Shown here piece by piece: positions 8,055-17,524 of a stretch of 64,000 bases of DNA; the stretch's first letter is position 1, and every line of letters begins with the position of its first letter. Made by a program: the position numbers and the translations under genes. This DNA comes from Fen-549 sp050011315 (GTDB lineage: Bacteria > Actinomycetota > Thermoleophilia > Gaiellales > Gaiellaceae), in assembly GCA_050011315.1 (NCBI GenBank), contig JBEKJI010000006.1, forward strand, positions 1-64,000, in the 5' to 3' direction. Below the pieces are notes generated by a model. That model saw nothing but the letters and a program-made list of their open reading frames with translations. It had not been told where the DNA came from and did not search any database.

Positions 8055-9110
8055 ATGCTGCCCGTTCTCGTCGTCAACGCCGGCTCGACCAGCCTCAAGC
8101 TGGAGTTGGTGAGCGCCAACGACAAGAGCGAGACCCTGTCCTTTCTGGACGAGGCCCGGGGCAGAGCCGCCGCAATCGGGCACCGCGTCGTGCACGGCGG
8201 CGAGCGCTTCCGCGAGCCGGTCGTGCTCGACTCCGACGTGATCGCCGAGATCGAGGCGATGAGCGAGGTGGCGCCGCTACACAACCGACCGGCTCTGGAT
8301 GCGATCGCCAAGTCTCGCAAGCTCTTTGGGGCGGAGCCTCAGGTCGCCGTCTTCGACACCGCCTTCCATGCCACGATCCCAGCCGAGGCGGCCACCTACG
8401 CGATTCCTCGCGCCTGGCGCGAGCAGTTCGGAATCCGTCGCTTCGGCTTTCACGGGCTTTCGGTCGCCTGGGCGGCCGAGCGGGCGCCCGCGCTGGTCGG
8501 CGAGCCGATTCGGCACCTCGTTGTCTGCCATCTCGGCGGCGGCTGCTCGATCACCGCGGTAGGCGACGGCCGCTCCGTCGACACGAGCATGGGCTTCAGC
8601 CCGCTCGAGGGCGTGCCGATGACGACGCGCTCGGGGTCAATCGATCCCGGCGCTCTCTTCTACCTGCTAGATCCGGGCCGGCTGAGTCGCGAAGCGCTTG
8701 AAAGCGGTCTCGAGAACGACTCCGGGCTCAAGGGCCTGTCGGAAACGAGCGGCGACGTGCGCGAGCTCGAGCTGGCGGAGGACGCCGGTAGCGAGCAGGC
8801 AGCTCTCGCGCTCTCCGTCTACGTGCACCGGATCGCGGCTACGGTCGCGGCCATGGCCGCTTCGCTGGGAGGGCTCGATGCCATCGTTTTCACCGCCGGT
8901 GTGGGCGAGAACTCCGCCCGTGTGCGCGCACGGGTCTGCGAGCGCCTGTCGTTCCTGGGCGTAGAGATCGACGGAAAGTTGAATACCGAAGTCGAGCCCG
9001 ACGCCGACATCGCCAGTGCGGGCTCGGCTGTCCGTGTTCTCGTGATCCGCGCCCGCGAAGCACTCGTGGTCGCACGAGCCGTACGCCAGGTCCTCATGGG
9101 CGCCGGCTGA
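8055..9110 (+). CDS. ackA: Acetate kinase
   Basis: 351 residues, ATG 8055 with GAGGAA upstream. It interconverts acetate + ATP and acetyl phosphate + ADP. Family motifs are present in order: NAGSTSLK at the N-terminus, GHRVVHGG, FDTAFHATIP, FGFHGLS, HLGGGCS, SMGFSPLEG, TRSGSIDP and FTAGVGEN. It is shorter than the usual ~400 residues and two motifs deviate: HGLS replaces the common HGTS and HLGGG the common HLGNG. No phosphotransacetylase gene is adjacent, so pathway direction is uncertain. Confidence 0.92.
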   Translation: MLPVLVVNAGSTSLKLELVSANDKSETLSFLDEARGRAAAIGHRVVHGGERFREPVVLDSDVIAEIEAMSEVAPLHNRPALDAIAKSRKLFGAEPQVAVFDTAFHATIPAEAATYAIPRAWREQFGIRRFGFHGLSVAWAAERAPALVGEPIRHLVVCHLGGGCSITAVGDGRSVDTSMGFSPLEGVPMTTRSGSIDPGALFYLLDPGRLSREALESGLENDSGLKGLSETSGDVRELELAEDAGSEQAALALSVYVHRIAATVAAMAASLGGLDAIVFTAGVGENSARVRARVCERLSFLGVEIDGKLNTEVEPDADIASAGSAVRVLVIRAREALVVARAVRQVLMGAG

Positions 9111-9167
9111 GAGCTCGAGGGGGCGCCGGTGGCTTGACGGCGAAGGTAAGGTCGTTTTCTTACCGAG

Positions 9168-9602
9168 ATGCGCCAGGCTCAGCCCATGCCCCCACTCGAC
9201 GCGGAGAGAGAAACGGAGACCACGACGCCCGGCTCAACGCCTGAGGTACTCGTTTACGCCTGCTCGGGAGCGTCGAACCTGGGTCAGCTCGCAAATGAGA
9301 TCGCGCTCCGTCTCGATCGGCTCGGACTAGCGGAGCTCGTTTGCCTGACTGAAGTCGGCGCGGAAGACGGCAGCGCACCCGGCTCGAGCGGACGCCCGGT
9401 GCTGGCGATATCGGGCTGTGCGAGCGGCTGCTGCGCGGCGATGCTCGCGCGTCACGGAATCAGACCCGCGAGCTCGATCGTGCTCGCCGAGCGCGGCGTA
9501 GCCAAGGCGAAGCACGTTCTCGTCGACGACGAGGGGAAAGAGCGCGTGTTCGGCCAAGTTCTCGCCGAGCTGGCTCCGTTCCTCGACGAGCAGAACGCCT
9601 GA
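9168..9602 (+). CDS. DGC-domain putative zinc-binding protein
   Basis: 144 residues. After a low-complexity N-terminus, YACSGASNLGQLANEIA and ISGCASGCCAAMLARHGI match the DGC ('putative zinc-binding') family, named for a conserved Asp-Gly-Cys region; here the cysteines are in CSG and GCASGCC. Function in this family is unknown; metal binding is assumed from the cysteines. An alternative start is ATG 9186. It follows ackA by 57 bp on the same strand and ends convergent to metH. TTGACG at 9137-9142 is a possible -35 element. Confidence 0.7.
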   Translation: MRQAQPMPPLDAERETETTTPGSTPEVLVYACSGASNLGQLANEIALRLDRLGLAELVCLTEVGAEDGSAPGSSGRPVLAISGCASGCCAAMLARHGIRPASSIVLAERGVAKAKHVLVDDEGKERVFGQVLAELAPFLDEQNA

Positions 9603-9638
9603 CGACCCGAGTAACGCGAGCCCTCGCAGAGCCGGCGG

Positions 9639-12600
9639 CTATTCCGTACCGCGACCGCCAGGCGGCGCGTAATCGAGATTGGGCGCAAGCCAGTGCTCGA
9701 CGTCCTCGACCTCCACTCCCTTGCGCGTCGCGTAATCGACGACTTGATCGCGGCTGATGCGGCCGACCGAGAAATACTTCGCTTGCGGGTGCTCGATGTA
9801 GATCCCACTCACGCTCGCTGCCGGGAACATGGCGTAGCTCTCGGTCAGCTCGATGCCGATCGCCTCGGCCTGCAGTAGATCGAAGAGGATGCGCTTTTCC
9901 GAGTGATCGGGGCAGGCCGGGTAGCCGAAAGCCGGCCGGATGCCGCGGTGCCGCTCCGCGATCACGTCTTCGCGCGCAAGCTGCTCCGCGTCGCCCCACA
10001 ATCCACGCACCCGTTCGTGCAGGAAGGTCGTGAAGGCCTCGGCGAGTCGGTCGGCGAGAGCCTTCGTCATGACCGCGTTGTAGTCGTCTCGCTCCGCGGC
10101 GAACCGGGCGGCCAGCTCCTCGACGCCGATCCCCGCGGTGACCGCGAAGGCGCCCGCATAGTCGTGGAGCCCGCTCTCGAGCGGAGCAACAAAGTCGGCG
10201 AGAGAAAGATTCGGGCGGCCGTCTTCGTGGTCGGCCTGCTGCCGGAGCATGCAGAAGCGGGCGATTTCCCGGTCGCGCTTTTCGCTTGCGAAGAAGGCGA
10301 TGTCATCCCCGTCGGAGGCGGCCGGCCAGAGCCCGAACGAGGCACTCGCGCGTAGCAGCTTCTCCTCGACGATACGTGCGAGCAGCTCTCGAGCGTTCTC
10401 GTACAGCTCGCGGGCCGCCACGCCCTTCTCGGGGTGATCGAGAATCGCCGGGAAACGCCCCTTCAGCTCCCAGGCCTGGAAGAAGAAGGTCCAGTCGATG
10501 TAGTCGACCAGCTCCGCCAGCGGCTGATCCTCGATCCGCTGCAAGCCGAGCGTGCTCGGGGTCGGCAAGTCGCCCTGGCTCACGAAAAGCCGCGGGCGTC
10601 TAGCGCGCGCCTGCTCGAGCGATAGAAGCGGCCGCCGCCTCTCCTGGTAGAGACTACGCAGGCGCTGCTGCTCCTCGCTGTTCGCGCGTGCAAACTCGTC
10701 TCTGCGTCCGGAGTCCAGTAGCGAGGCGACGACGCCGACGGCGCGAGAGGCGTCGAGAACGTACGCGGTCGGGCCGCTGTAGACGGGCGCGATCTTGACC
10801 GCGGTGTGCTGCCTCGATGTCGTCGCGCCACCGATCAGGAGTGGTAGCGAAAGTCCGCGCCGCTCCAGCTCGGCGGCGACCTTGACCATCTCGTCGAGCG
10901 AGGGCGTGATCAGCCCGGAGAGACCGACGATGTCTGCGCCCTCCTCGATCGCCGCATCGACAATGCGACTCGCCGGTACCATCACGCCGAGGTCGATCGT
11001 CTCGTAGCTGTTGCAGCCGAGCACGACCGCAACGATTTTCTTGCCGATGTCGTGCACGTCGCCGGCGACCGTGGCGAGGACGAGCTTCCCGCGCGCAGGA
11101 GGCGCCTCGCCCCCCTGCTCCTCGAAGAAGGGCTCCAGGTAGGCGACCGCGCGCCGCATCGCCCGCGCGCTTTTCACCACCTGGGGCAGGAACATCTTCC
11201 CCTCGCCGAAGAGGTCGCCCACGACGGTCATGCCGTCCATCAGCGGGCCCTCGATCACCGCCAGCGGCCCTCCGAGAGCGAGCCGGGCCTCTTCGGCGTC
11301 CTCCTCCACGAACTCGTCCACTCCGTGCACCAGTGCGTACTCGAGCCGCTTCCCGGCGGGCGCCTCGCGCCAGCTCAGGTCGATCGAGCGTTTTGTCCCC
11401 TCGCCCTTCACCCGCTGGGCCAGCTCGAGCAAGCGATCGGTCGCATCGGAGCGGCGGTTGAAGAGCACGTCCTCGATGCGCTCGCGCAGCTCGGACTCGA
11501 TGTCCTCGTACACCGCCAGTTGACCGGCGTTGACGATCCCCATGTCGAGCCCGGCGCGAATCGCGTCGTAGAGGAAGATGGCGTGCATCGCCTCGCGTAT
11601 GACGTCGTTGCCGCGAAAGGCGAAGGAGAGATTCGAGATGCCGCCGGAGATCTTGGCGCCGGGGCAGCGCTCCTTGATCAGCGGAATCGCCTCGAGAAAG
11701 GCCTTGGCGAACTCGTTGTGCTCCTCGATACCGGTGCCGACCGCCAGCACGTTGGGATCGAAGACGATGTCCTCGGGCCGGAAGCCCGCCTGCTCGATCA
11801 GCAGCCGGTAAGCGCGCTCGCAGATCGCGACCTTGCGCTCGGTCGTCTCGGCCTGGCCCTGCTCGTCGAAGGCCATGACGACGACAGCAGCGCCGAAACC
11901 CTTCGCCTGGCGAGCTCTGGTGAGGAACTCCTCCTCCCCCTCTTTGAGGCTAAGCGAGTTGACGACGCTCTTGCCTTGCAGGCAGCGGAGCCCGGCCTCG
12001 ATCACCGACCAGCGCGAGCTGTCGACCATGATCGGCAGGCGCGCCACCTCAGGCTCGGCCGCAATCAGGTTCAGGAACGTTCTCATCGCCTGCTCGGAGT
12101 CGAGCAGGTCGGCGTCCATGTTGACATCGAGGATGTTGGCGCCTCCGCGCACTTGCTCGAGCGCGACGGCCAGTGCTCCCTGGAAGTCGCCGGCTTCGAT
12201 CAGGCGGCGAAAGCGGGCCGAACCTGTCACGTTCGTGCGCTCGCCGATCACGACGAAGCCGATGCTCTCGTCGATCACGAGCGGCTCGAGACCGCTGAGC
12301 GAGGTGCGGGCACGGCGCTCCGGAACACGGCGCGGCGGAAGATCACGCACCGCCTCGGCGATCGCGCGCACGTGTTCGGGCGTCGTCCCGCAGCAACCGC
12401 CGACGGCATTCACGAGTCCCTCGGCGGCGAACTCGCCGAGCAGGCGGCTCGTGTCGGAGGGCTGCTCGTCGAAGCCGCCGAGCTCGTTCGGAAGCCCGGC
12501 GTTGGGATGGCAGGAGACGAAGGTGGGGGCAATCCCGGCCAGCGCCTCGATCACGGGGCGCATCTGCGCCGCCCCCAGCGAGCAGTTGACGCCGACGAAG

Positions 12601-13319
12601 AGCGGGTTCGCGTGCTCGACCGAGACGCAAAAGGCCTCGACCGTCTGTCCGGATAGATTGCGCCCGCTCCTGTCCACCGCCGTGAACGAGAGCCAGAGGG
12701 GCAGATCCACTCCGAGCTCTGCGAAGACCTCACGTGCGGCAGCGATCGCGGCCTTGCCGTTGAGCGTGTCGAAGATCGTCTCGATCAGGAACAGGTCGAC
12801 GCCGCCTTCGGCCAGAGCCCGCATCTGCTCGACGTAACTGGCTCTGACTTGCTCGAACGTGACCGCGCGAAAGGCGGGATCGTCCACCCGCGGCGAGAGC
12901 GAGAGCGAGACGTTCATCGGACCGACCGAGCCGGCGACGAAGCGTGGCTTGTCCGGCGTACGCGCCGTCCACTCGTCGCAGACCAGGCGCGCGAGACGGG
13001 CGCCCTCGAGACTCATCTCGGAGGCGACGGCTTCGAGCCCGTAGTCGGCTTGATTGATCGAGGTGGCCGTGAAGGTGTTCGTCTTGAGGACGTCGGCGCC
13101 CGCCTCGAGATAGGCGTCGTGGATGTCGCGAACCACCTCCGGGCGCGTCAGATTGAGCAGGTCGGGATCGCCCGCGAGCAAACGGGGGTGCTCGCTGAAG
13201 CGCTCGCCTCGGTACGCCTCCTCGCCGCGCACACGGCGCTGAATGAGCACGCCGTAGGAACCGTCGAGCACGAGGACGCGGTCGGCAGCGAGCTCAGCGA
13301 TACGGACGCGCGCGTTCAT
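9639..13319 (-). CDS. metH: Cobalamin-dependent methionine synthase
   Basis: 1226 residues, full length. Domains in order: homocysteine S-methyltransferase (about 1-330, with zinc cysteines in GVNCS and GGCCGTTPEH), pterin/methyltetrahydrofolate domain (from about 350, GERTNVTGS and LDVNMDADL), cobalamin cap and Rossmann-type B12 domain (about 650-890, with the His ligand motif DVHDIGKKI and GLSGLITPS), and the AdoMet reactivation domain (to the end, RPAFGYPACPDHSEK and ESYAMFPAASVSG). It methylates homocysteine to methionine. The ATG at 13319 has GAGGGAT upstream. The 159-nt upstream region shows no recognisable cobalamin or SAM riboswitch. Confidence 0.98.
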   Translation of the reverse strand: MNARVRIAELAADRVLVLDGSYGVLIQRRVRGEEAYRGERFSEHPRLLAGDPDLLNLTRPEVVRDIHDAYLEAGADVLKTNTFTATSINQADYGLEAVASEMSLEGARLARLVCDEWTARTPDKPRFVAGSVGPMNVSLSLSPRVDDPAFRAVTFEQVRASYVEQMRALAEGGVDLFLIETIFDTLNGKAAIAAAREVFAELGVDLPLWLSFTAVDRSGRNLSGQTVEAFCVSVEHANPLFVGVNCSLGAAQMRPVIEALAGIAPTFVSCHPNAGLPNELGGFDEQPSDTSRLLGEFAAEGLVNAVGGCCGTTPEHVRAIAEAVRDLPPRRVPERRARTSLSGLEPLVIDESIGFVVIGERTNVTGSARFRRLIEAGDFQGALAVALEQVRGGANILDVNMDADLLDSEQAMRTFLNLIAAEPEVARLPIMVDSSRWSVIEAGLRCLQGKSVVNSLSLKEGEEEFLTRARQAKGFGAAVVVMAFDEQGQAETTERKVAICERAYRLLIEQAGFRPEDIVFDPNVLAVGTGIEEHNEFAKAFLEAIPLIKERCPGAKISGGISNLSFAFRGNDVIREAMHAIFLYDAIRAGLDMGIVNAGQLAVYEDIESELRERIEDVLFNRRSDATDRLLELAQRVKGEGTKRSIDLSWREAPAGKRLEYALVHGVDEFVEEDAEEARLALGGPLAVIEGPLMDGMTVVGDLFGEGKMFLPQVVKSARAMRRAVAYLEPFFEEQGGEAPPARGKLVLATVAGDVHDIGKKIVAVVLGCNSYETIDLGVMVPASRIVDAAIEEGADIVGLSGLITPSLDEMVKVAAELERRGLSLPLLIGGATTSRQHTAVKIAPVYSGPTAYVLDASRAVGVVASLLDSGRRDEFARANSEEQQRLRSLYQERRRPLLSLEQARARRPRLFVSQGDLPTPSTLGLQRIEDQPLAELVDYIDWTFFFQAWELKGRFPAILDHPEKGVAARELYENARELLARIVEEKLLRASASFGLWPAASDGDDIAFFASEKRDREIARFCMLRQQADHEDGRPNLSLADFVAPLESGLHDYAGAFAVTAGIGVEELAARFAAERDDYNAVMTKALADRLAEAFTTFLHERVRGLWGDAEQLAREDVIAERHRGIRPAFGYPACPDHSEKRILFDLLQAEAIGIELTESYAMFPAASVSGIYIEHPQAKYFSVGRISRDQVVDYATRKGVEVEDVEHWLAPNLDYAPPGGRGTE

Positions 13320-13478
13320 CGGAATCCCTCAGTCGGAATAGAGCGCGGGTGTTCGCGCCCACCAAGACCTTAGCCAACCGCGAAAAACGTTCGTCTCCCG
13401 ACGATCTTTACAAAGCTCTTAAGCCCTGCTCACGTCGATTTCAGGCGTGGCTCCGATACTGAGAGCGGAGGATATGAG

Positions 13479-13652
13479 ATGTACGTGCTAACAGACAAAA
13501 AAACCGGCCAGGTGCTCGGCCGTTTCGAGAGCCTCGCGCAAGCCCGTGGCACGTTGCTCGATTTCTATCGCCTGCACCCGCCTGGCGGGCGCTGGCTCGA
13601 GATCGCGATCGAGCGCGAGCCACGCGAGTTCGAGTTACTCGACGCGGCCTGA
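13479..13652 (+). CDS. Small hypothetical protein (57 residues)
   Basis: A short gene divergent from metH. ATG 13479 is preceded by GGAGG at 13467-13471 with good spacing, and the frame ends at TGA 13650-13652. The protein begins MYVLTDKKTGQVLGRF, continues with SLAQARGTLLDFYRLHPPGG and ends WLEIAIEREPREFELLDAA. It has no membrane segment or cysteine. The codon pattern is GC-rich at third positions like neighbouring genes. Function unknown. Confidence 0.6.
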   Translation: MYVLTDKKTGQVLGRFESLAQARGTLLDFYRLHPPGGRWLEIAIEREPREFELLDAA

Positions 13653-13927
13653 TCGAGCGTCCTCGTTAGGCGCACGACCGCTAACGCTTCTACGTAGCGC
13701 GGTCGCGCTGCTTGGGGATCGGAATCTCCATGGCCTCGGTCGATTGCCAGGGCATGCGGAAAGGTACTCCGGCAGTGGGTTCGCCTCGACACGGACACGT
13801 GAGGCCGTCTAGCCCAGAGCGAACCTTTCTACGGCTGATCGAAGGCGGCGCACGCAACACGACACTCACGATCAGGCGCGAATACCCACGCGATAACACG
13901 CCGCTCTGGCTCGTCCCGGAACGCGAC

Positions 13928-14305
13928 ATGCCGACTGTGCTGATCGCCGATGCCGACGAGGAAGTGCTGTTGATGCTCGGCTTCGCGCTCGCCGGCGAAT
14001 TCGACCTGATGTGGGCGCGGGACGGCGAACAGGCTCTGCGTCTCGCGCTGATCGAGCACCCCGACGTGGTTGTGCTCGACGTGCACATGCCGAAGCTGGA
14101 CGGCTACCGAGTGGCGGGGCAGATCAGACGCAATCCGTCAACCTGCGACACGCCGGTGATCCTGCTCGACGCCCGTCCTGAGCGTATCGACGTGCTGCGT
14201 GGCTTCGCCGCCGGCGCAGACGACTACGTCTCCAAACCGTTCGATCCGGTCAAGCTAATGGCGCGCATCCGCGAGGCGCTCGAGAGCACCGAAATCGTCT
14301 GCTGA
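13928..14305 (+). CDS. Stand-alone receiver (CheY-like) protein
   Basis: 125 residues forming a single receiver domain: DADEE acidic pocket (about 8-12), phosphoacceptor Asp in VVVLDVHMPKLDGYR (about residue 54), and Lys in YVSKPFDPVKLM. No output domain follows, so it may act by protein contact or phosphotransfer. The start at 13928 places the first strand (PTVLIADAD) at the N-terminus. The frame stays open upstream to 13712 and an ATG at 13730 could add a 66-residue basic extension. No kinase is adjacent. Confidence 0.8.
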   Translation: MPTVLIADADEEVLLMLGFALAGEFDLMWARDGEQALRLALIEHPDVVVLDVHMPKLDGYRVAGQIRRNPSTCDTPVILLDARPERIDVLRGFAAGADDYVSKPFDPVKLMARIREALESTEIVC

Positions 14306-14462
14306 TCATTCTCGCCGTCGAGCTCGGTCCGATACCGGCGCCGCCGCCGCTTCGGGGAGGACACACTGGTGCACGCGGCGAAACGGGTAGTCCGCACCTC
14401 GATTGGTATCACCCATATGAGGGAGGACGCACTCCTCCCATCTGCCGACAACTTCTCTCGTC

Positions 14463-16106
14463 ATGCTCGCACGCCGGACAGTCCTAGCCGTACTCGCGCT
14501 CGCGCTCTTGGTCCCCGCCTCGGCACCCGCTAGGCAGACCGCGGGGCTGAAAGCTCCCTCTGGTCTCAAGGCTTTCGCGCTCCGCTACGACGAGCCGGCC
14601 AGCCGCAACTTCTCCCGTACGCCGGCCTTCAGTTGGGAGCCGGTTCCGCGAGCGGGGAACTACGAGTTCCAGCTCGCGACATCGGACAAGTTCCGTGAAA
14701 ACAGCATTGTCTGGAGCTCGGACACCCTGGCGATGCCGTACGTCTCGATTCCGCTAGCGCTTCCGTGGACAACCGGGCATCCCTACTCCTTGTTTGCACG
14801 CGTGCGAGCACACACGCAAACGGGCACGACACCCTGGAGCACCGACTTCGGCTTCAATGTCCGCTGGTCCCGAATCCCCGCGAAACTCCCGGCCCCGATT
14901 GGCTTGCTGCGTTGGACACCCGTAGACGGCGCGAGCATATACGAGATCACGGAGACAACCACCCCGAATGAAGGCAGTCTCCCCCCCGCCGGGAAGAAGA
15001 GTTACTTCGTGGGGACCAACGTCACGGACATGCGTGACTGGTACACATTCCACCAAGGATCGGACTGGGTCGGAACGGTCTACTGGCGCGTACGGGCCGT
15101 GCGGGTGACCTACGGAATGTCCCAGAACGGGCAGACTTCGACGAGCTACGGCCCCTGGTCGCCGCTCTTTCAAACGAACGCCGCTCCGCCGACCGCTACT
15201 CGGATAGATCTGATCGAGACCATCTCCGACGTCATCGGCACGAACGCCAAACCGGCGGCGCATACGATCATGCCCGGGTTCGCCTGGAGCGGAAGCCTCG
15301 CTCTCAACGGCACGAGCTTCGAGCTCTACCGTACGTACATCTTCTCGGACAGAGACTGCGTCGATCCCGTATTTACCGGTTCGATCGTGGGCAGCCCCGC
15401 CTGGGTGCCGCGTCTCACCGGCGCTCTAGTGTTGCCGAGAAACGCGGACGACCTCTCCAAGGCTCGCGCCGGGATGCTCGCGGACGGAAATCAGGGAAAG
15501 ACTCTCGACAGTACGCTCCACGAGGTCACTCCGAACGAGAACGTAGGGACCGACACCACGGGCGGCGGCGGCGCTCCGAGGAGACTGGATCTATGGGACC
15601 GTAAGTGGCCTAGTGGCGCTTACTACTGGACGACCGTCCCGGTGAGGTGGTTCTTCAACGTAGACCAACAAATCGAGTACTGGGACACCGAGACGCCCCA
15701 GGACGCCTGCGCTGCCGGTCGCATCGGGACCTTCGGCCGGATCAGCAACCCCATCCCAACCGGAAACAACAGCGCCTACGTCACAGGCCTCTCGCTTTCA
15801 GGTCGAACTATGAGCGTATCGGCAAGCAGCTTTCCTCGCGTATACGGAACCCCGCTCGTCACCTGGACGCCCGTGCTTGGAGCGGATGAGTTCGAGGTGC
15901 AGTGGAGCCGTATGCGCTACCCCTTCAGCGCGATTGGAACGGTGACTACGCCTACCGCGTCGACCGTTCTCTCGCTCAAGCCCGGTGTCTGGTACTACAG
16001 GGTGCGCGGCATCAATCTGCAGATGCCGACTGCCGTGCAAGGAATGGCCTGGTCGAGCGTCCGTACACTCCGCCTCGCGAAACCCGTCTTCCGCGTAGTG
16101 GGCTGA
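14463..16106 (+). CDS. Secreted protein with fibronectin-III-like repeats
   Basis: 547 residues with a clear Sec signal peptide (residues 1-23, ending ASAPA). At least three regions follow a repeated beta-sandwich pattern: FSWEPVPRAGNYEFQLA, then LRWTPVDGASIYEITE, then VTWTPVLGADEFEVQWS, each followed by a W/YYRVR(G/A) strand. This 'W-x-PV-GA-xYE' and 'YYWRVRA' pattern is typical of Fn3-like domains of bacterial surface proteins. No catalytic motif is seen. A 7-bp hairpin (GGGAGGA/TCCTCCC, 14421-14439) lies in the 5' region. Likely extracellular; role unknown. Confidence 0.72.
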   Translation: MLARRTVLAVLALALLVPASAPARQTAGLKAPSGLKAFALRYDEPASRNFSRTPAFSWEPVPRAGNYEFQLATSDKFRENSIVWSSDTLAMPYVSIPLALPWTTGHPYSLFARVRAHTQTGTTPWSTDFGFNVRWSRIPAKLPAPIGLLRWTPVDGASIYEITETTTPNEGSLPPAGKKSYFVGTNVTDMRDWYTFHQGSDWVGTVYWRVRAVRVTYGMSQNGQTSTSYGPWSPLFQTNAAPPTATRIDLIETISDVIGTNAKPAAHTIMPGFAWSGSLALNGTSFELYRTYIFSDRDCVDPVFTGSIVGSPAWVPRLTGALVLPRNADDLSKARAGMLADGNQGKTLDSTLHEVTPNENVGTDTTGGGGAPRRLDLWDRKWPSGAYYWTTVPVRWFFNVDQQIEYWDTETPQDACAAGRIGTFGRISNPIPTGNNSAYVTGLSLSGRTMSVSASSFPRVYGTPLVTWTPVLGADEFEVQWSRMRYPFSAIGTVTTPTASTVLSLKPGVWYYRVRGINLQMPTAVQGMAWSSVRTLRLAKPVFRVVG

Positions 16107-16258
16107 GCGGAGCCGTTCGCAGCCGAGACTCGACCTGCCGGAACCCGGCGAGCGTTGTTCCGTTCAGCGGGCGCCGGCGGAGAATCCGCTCTCTCCTTAT
16201 CCGAGCTCCGCGCAGGTCCGCGCAGACCTTGTGCTTGCGCAGTAACCCAAAACGCCAA

Positions 16259-16282
16259 CGCCCGGCCTGAGAAGGCCGGGCG
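16259..16282. terminator. Hairpin terminator between convergent genes
   Basis: CGCCCGGCC (16259-16267) and GGCCGGGCG (16274-16282) form a perfect 9-bp stem around TGAGAA. On the minus strand it is followed within 12 bases by TTTTGGGTT. It lies between the secreted protein gene and the DUF4349 gene and probably ends both, mainly the latter. Confidence 0.65.
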
Positions 16283-16306
16283 CAGCGTGCGGCGACTGGT
16301 CGGGGG

Positions 16307-17524
16307 TTACTTCTCCAGCAGACGGCGCTCTTCACGGCGGCGCCGGACACGAAGCAGGGCCAGGAGCGCGACCCCAATCACGAGGAACGGCGAGGCGACG
16401 ATGATCGCCATCGCGGCCCAGGAGATCTCGGAGGAGAGCCCGTTCCAGGCCCGGTCGATGGCCTTGTGCACGCGGCTCGGATTCGTGGCCGGCTTGGGCA
16501 GGTCGCCGGTCGTGAGGGTGAGCGTGATCGTCGCCAGGCGGCCGCGAAGGATGTCCTGATTGCGCTGGACTCGAAGCGAGTTGAGACGGGCGCGGTCGTT
16601 GGCGAGCTGGATCTCGAGTTGCGAGCGGGCCTGCGCCGTGAGCGACTGGTTGTTCAGCGTCTGCTCGAGCGAGGCAATCTCGCGCTTGAGCGCCTGGATC
16701 GCGTTGCCTTCGCTCGTGACAGTGCCCTTGACGTCGACCAGCGAGACCTGCTGGCTCAGGATCTTGCCCAGCTCGGAAATGCGGATCAGCGCCTCCTGCG
16801 AGCGCTTGGCGGGAACCTTGAGCACGAGATACGAGCTGGCGATGCCACGGCTGGGCGCGTTCACCCGGGTCGTGACGACGTAGCCGCTCAGCGAGCGGGC
16901 GATCTTCATCGCCTCGGCGGTTCGCTCGGAGAGTTGGTCGCGGTTCTCGACCTTGAGCAGGAGTGTGGCACGCAGCTCGGCGAGACGGTTGCCGGTGGTG
17001 ATCGGCGCGACCGAGCCGGCCTTTTTAAGCGATTTCCGCGACGCATGGGCCATCGTATCCTCGAGCGGTGCCGGTGCTCCGGATGCCGCCTGAAACTCGG
17101 ACGGTTTGCTTCCGGCGCTCAAGCCGGCCGTCACGGGAACGGCTTCGACGGATTGATCGGTTGACGAGGTGCTTATCGCGCGCTTGATGGACTCGGAGCC
17201 CGATACCGTCGACGGGGCCAATCCCGCCTGTAACGCAACGTGCTGGCGTACCGTTCGAGACGCGACCGACTTCGACGACTGTCCCAGCTCGCCCGCGATC
17301 ACGCCGCCGACGATTGCGATAGCGAGCATCGCGGCCAGCGCAAGCACCAGCCTGCGCCGGCTCAGTCCCGGCCGTGCCGGGCGCGGTCGCCGCTCGGTCT
17401 GGCGCTCGGCGAGGCGCTCGACACGGGCGACCAGTGCGGCAGATGGGCGCGGGCGATGCTTGCGCAGCTCGCGCGCCGTCTGCTCGAGACGGTCTTTGGG
17501 GTTGTCTCTATCGGGCCTGGACAT
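16307..17524 (-). CDS. DUF4349 membrane protein, candidate anti-sigma factor
   Basis: 405 residues. A basic cytoplasmic N-terminus (about 1-53) is followed by one membrane segment (about 54-76), a long extracytoplasmic region with the DUF4349-type core and a coiled coil rich in Q/L/E/R (about 265-335), and a second membrane segment near the C-terminus (AAMAIIVASPFLVIGVALLA) ending in a basic tail. It overlaps the upstream ECF sigma gene by 17 bp. A membrane protein encoded directly behind an ECF sigma factor is often its anti-sigma factor; no zinc-type anti-sigma His/Cys motif is present, so that role is inferred from context. Confidence 0.78.
   Translation of the reverse strand: MSRPDRDNPKDRLEQTARELRKHRPRPSAALVARVERLAERQTERRPRPARPGLSRRRLVLALAAMLAIAIVGGVIAGELGQSSKSVASRTVRQHVALQAGLAPSTVSGSESIKRAISTSSTDQSVEAVPVTAGLSAGSKPSEFQAASGAPAPLEDTMAHASRKSLKKAGSVAPITTGNRLAELRATLLLKVENRDQLSERTAEAMKIARSLSGYVVTTRVNAPSRGIASSYLVLKVPAKRSQEALIRISELGKILSQQVSLVDVKGTVTSEGNAIQALKREIASLEQTLNNQSLTAQARSQLEIQLANDRARLNSLRVQRNQDILRGRLATITLTLTTGDLPKPATNPSRVHKAIDRAWNGLSSEISWAAMAIIVASPFLVIGVALLALLRVRRRREERRLLEK

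Noticed and set aside
13320..13478. Possible cobalamin or SAM riboswitch upstream of metH
   Set aside because: No B12 box or SAM-motif core could be found on the minus strand; only weak short stems are present.
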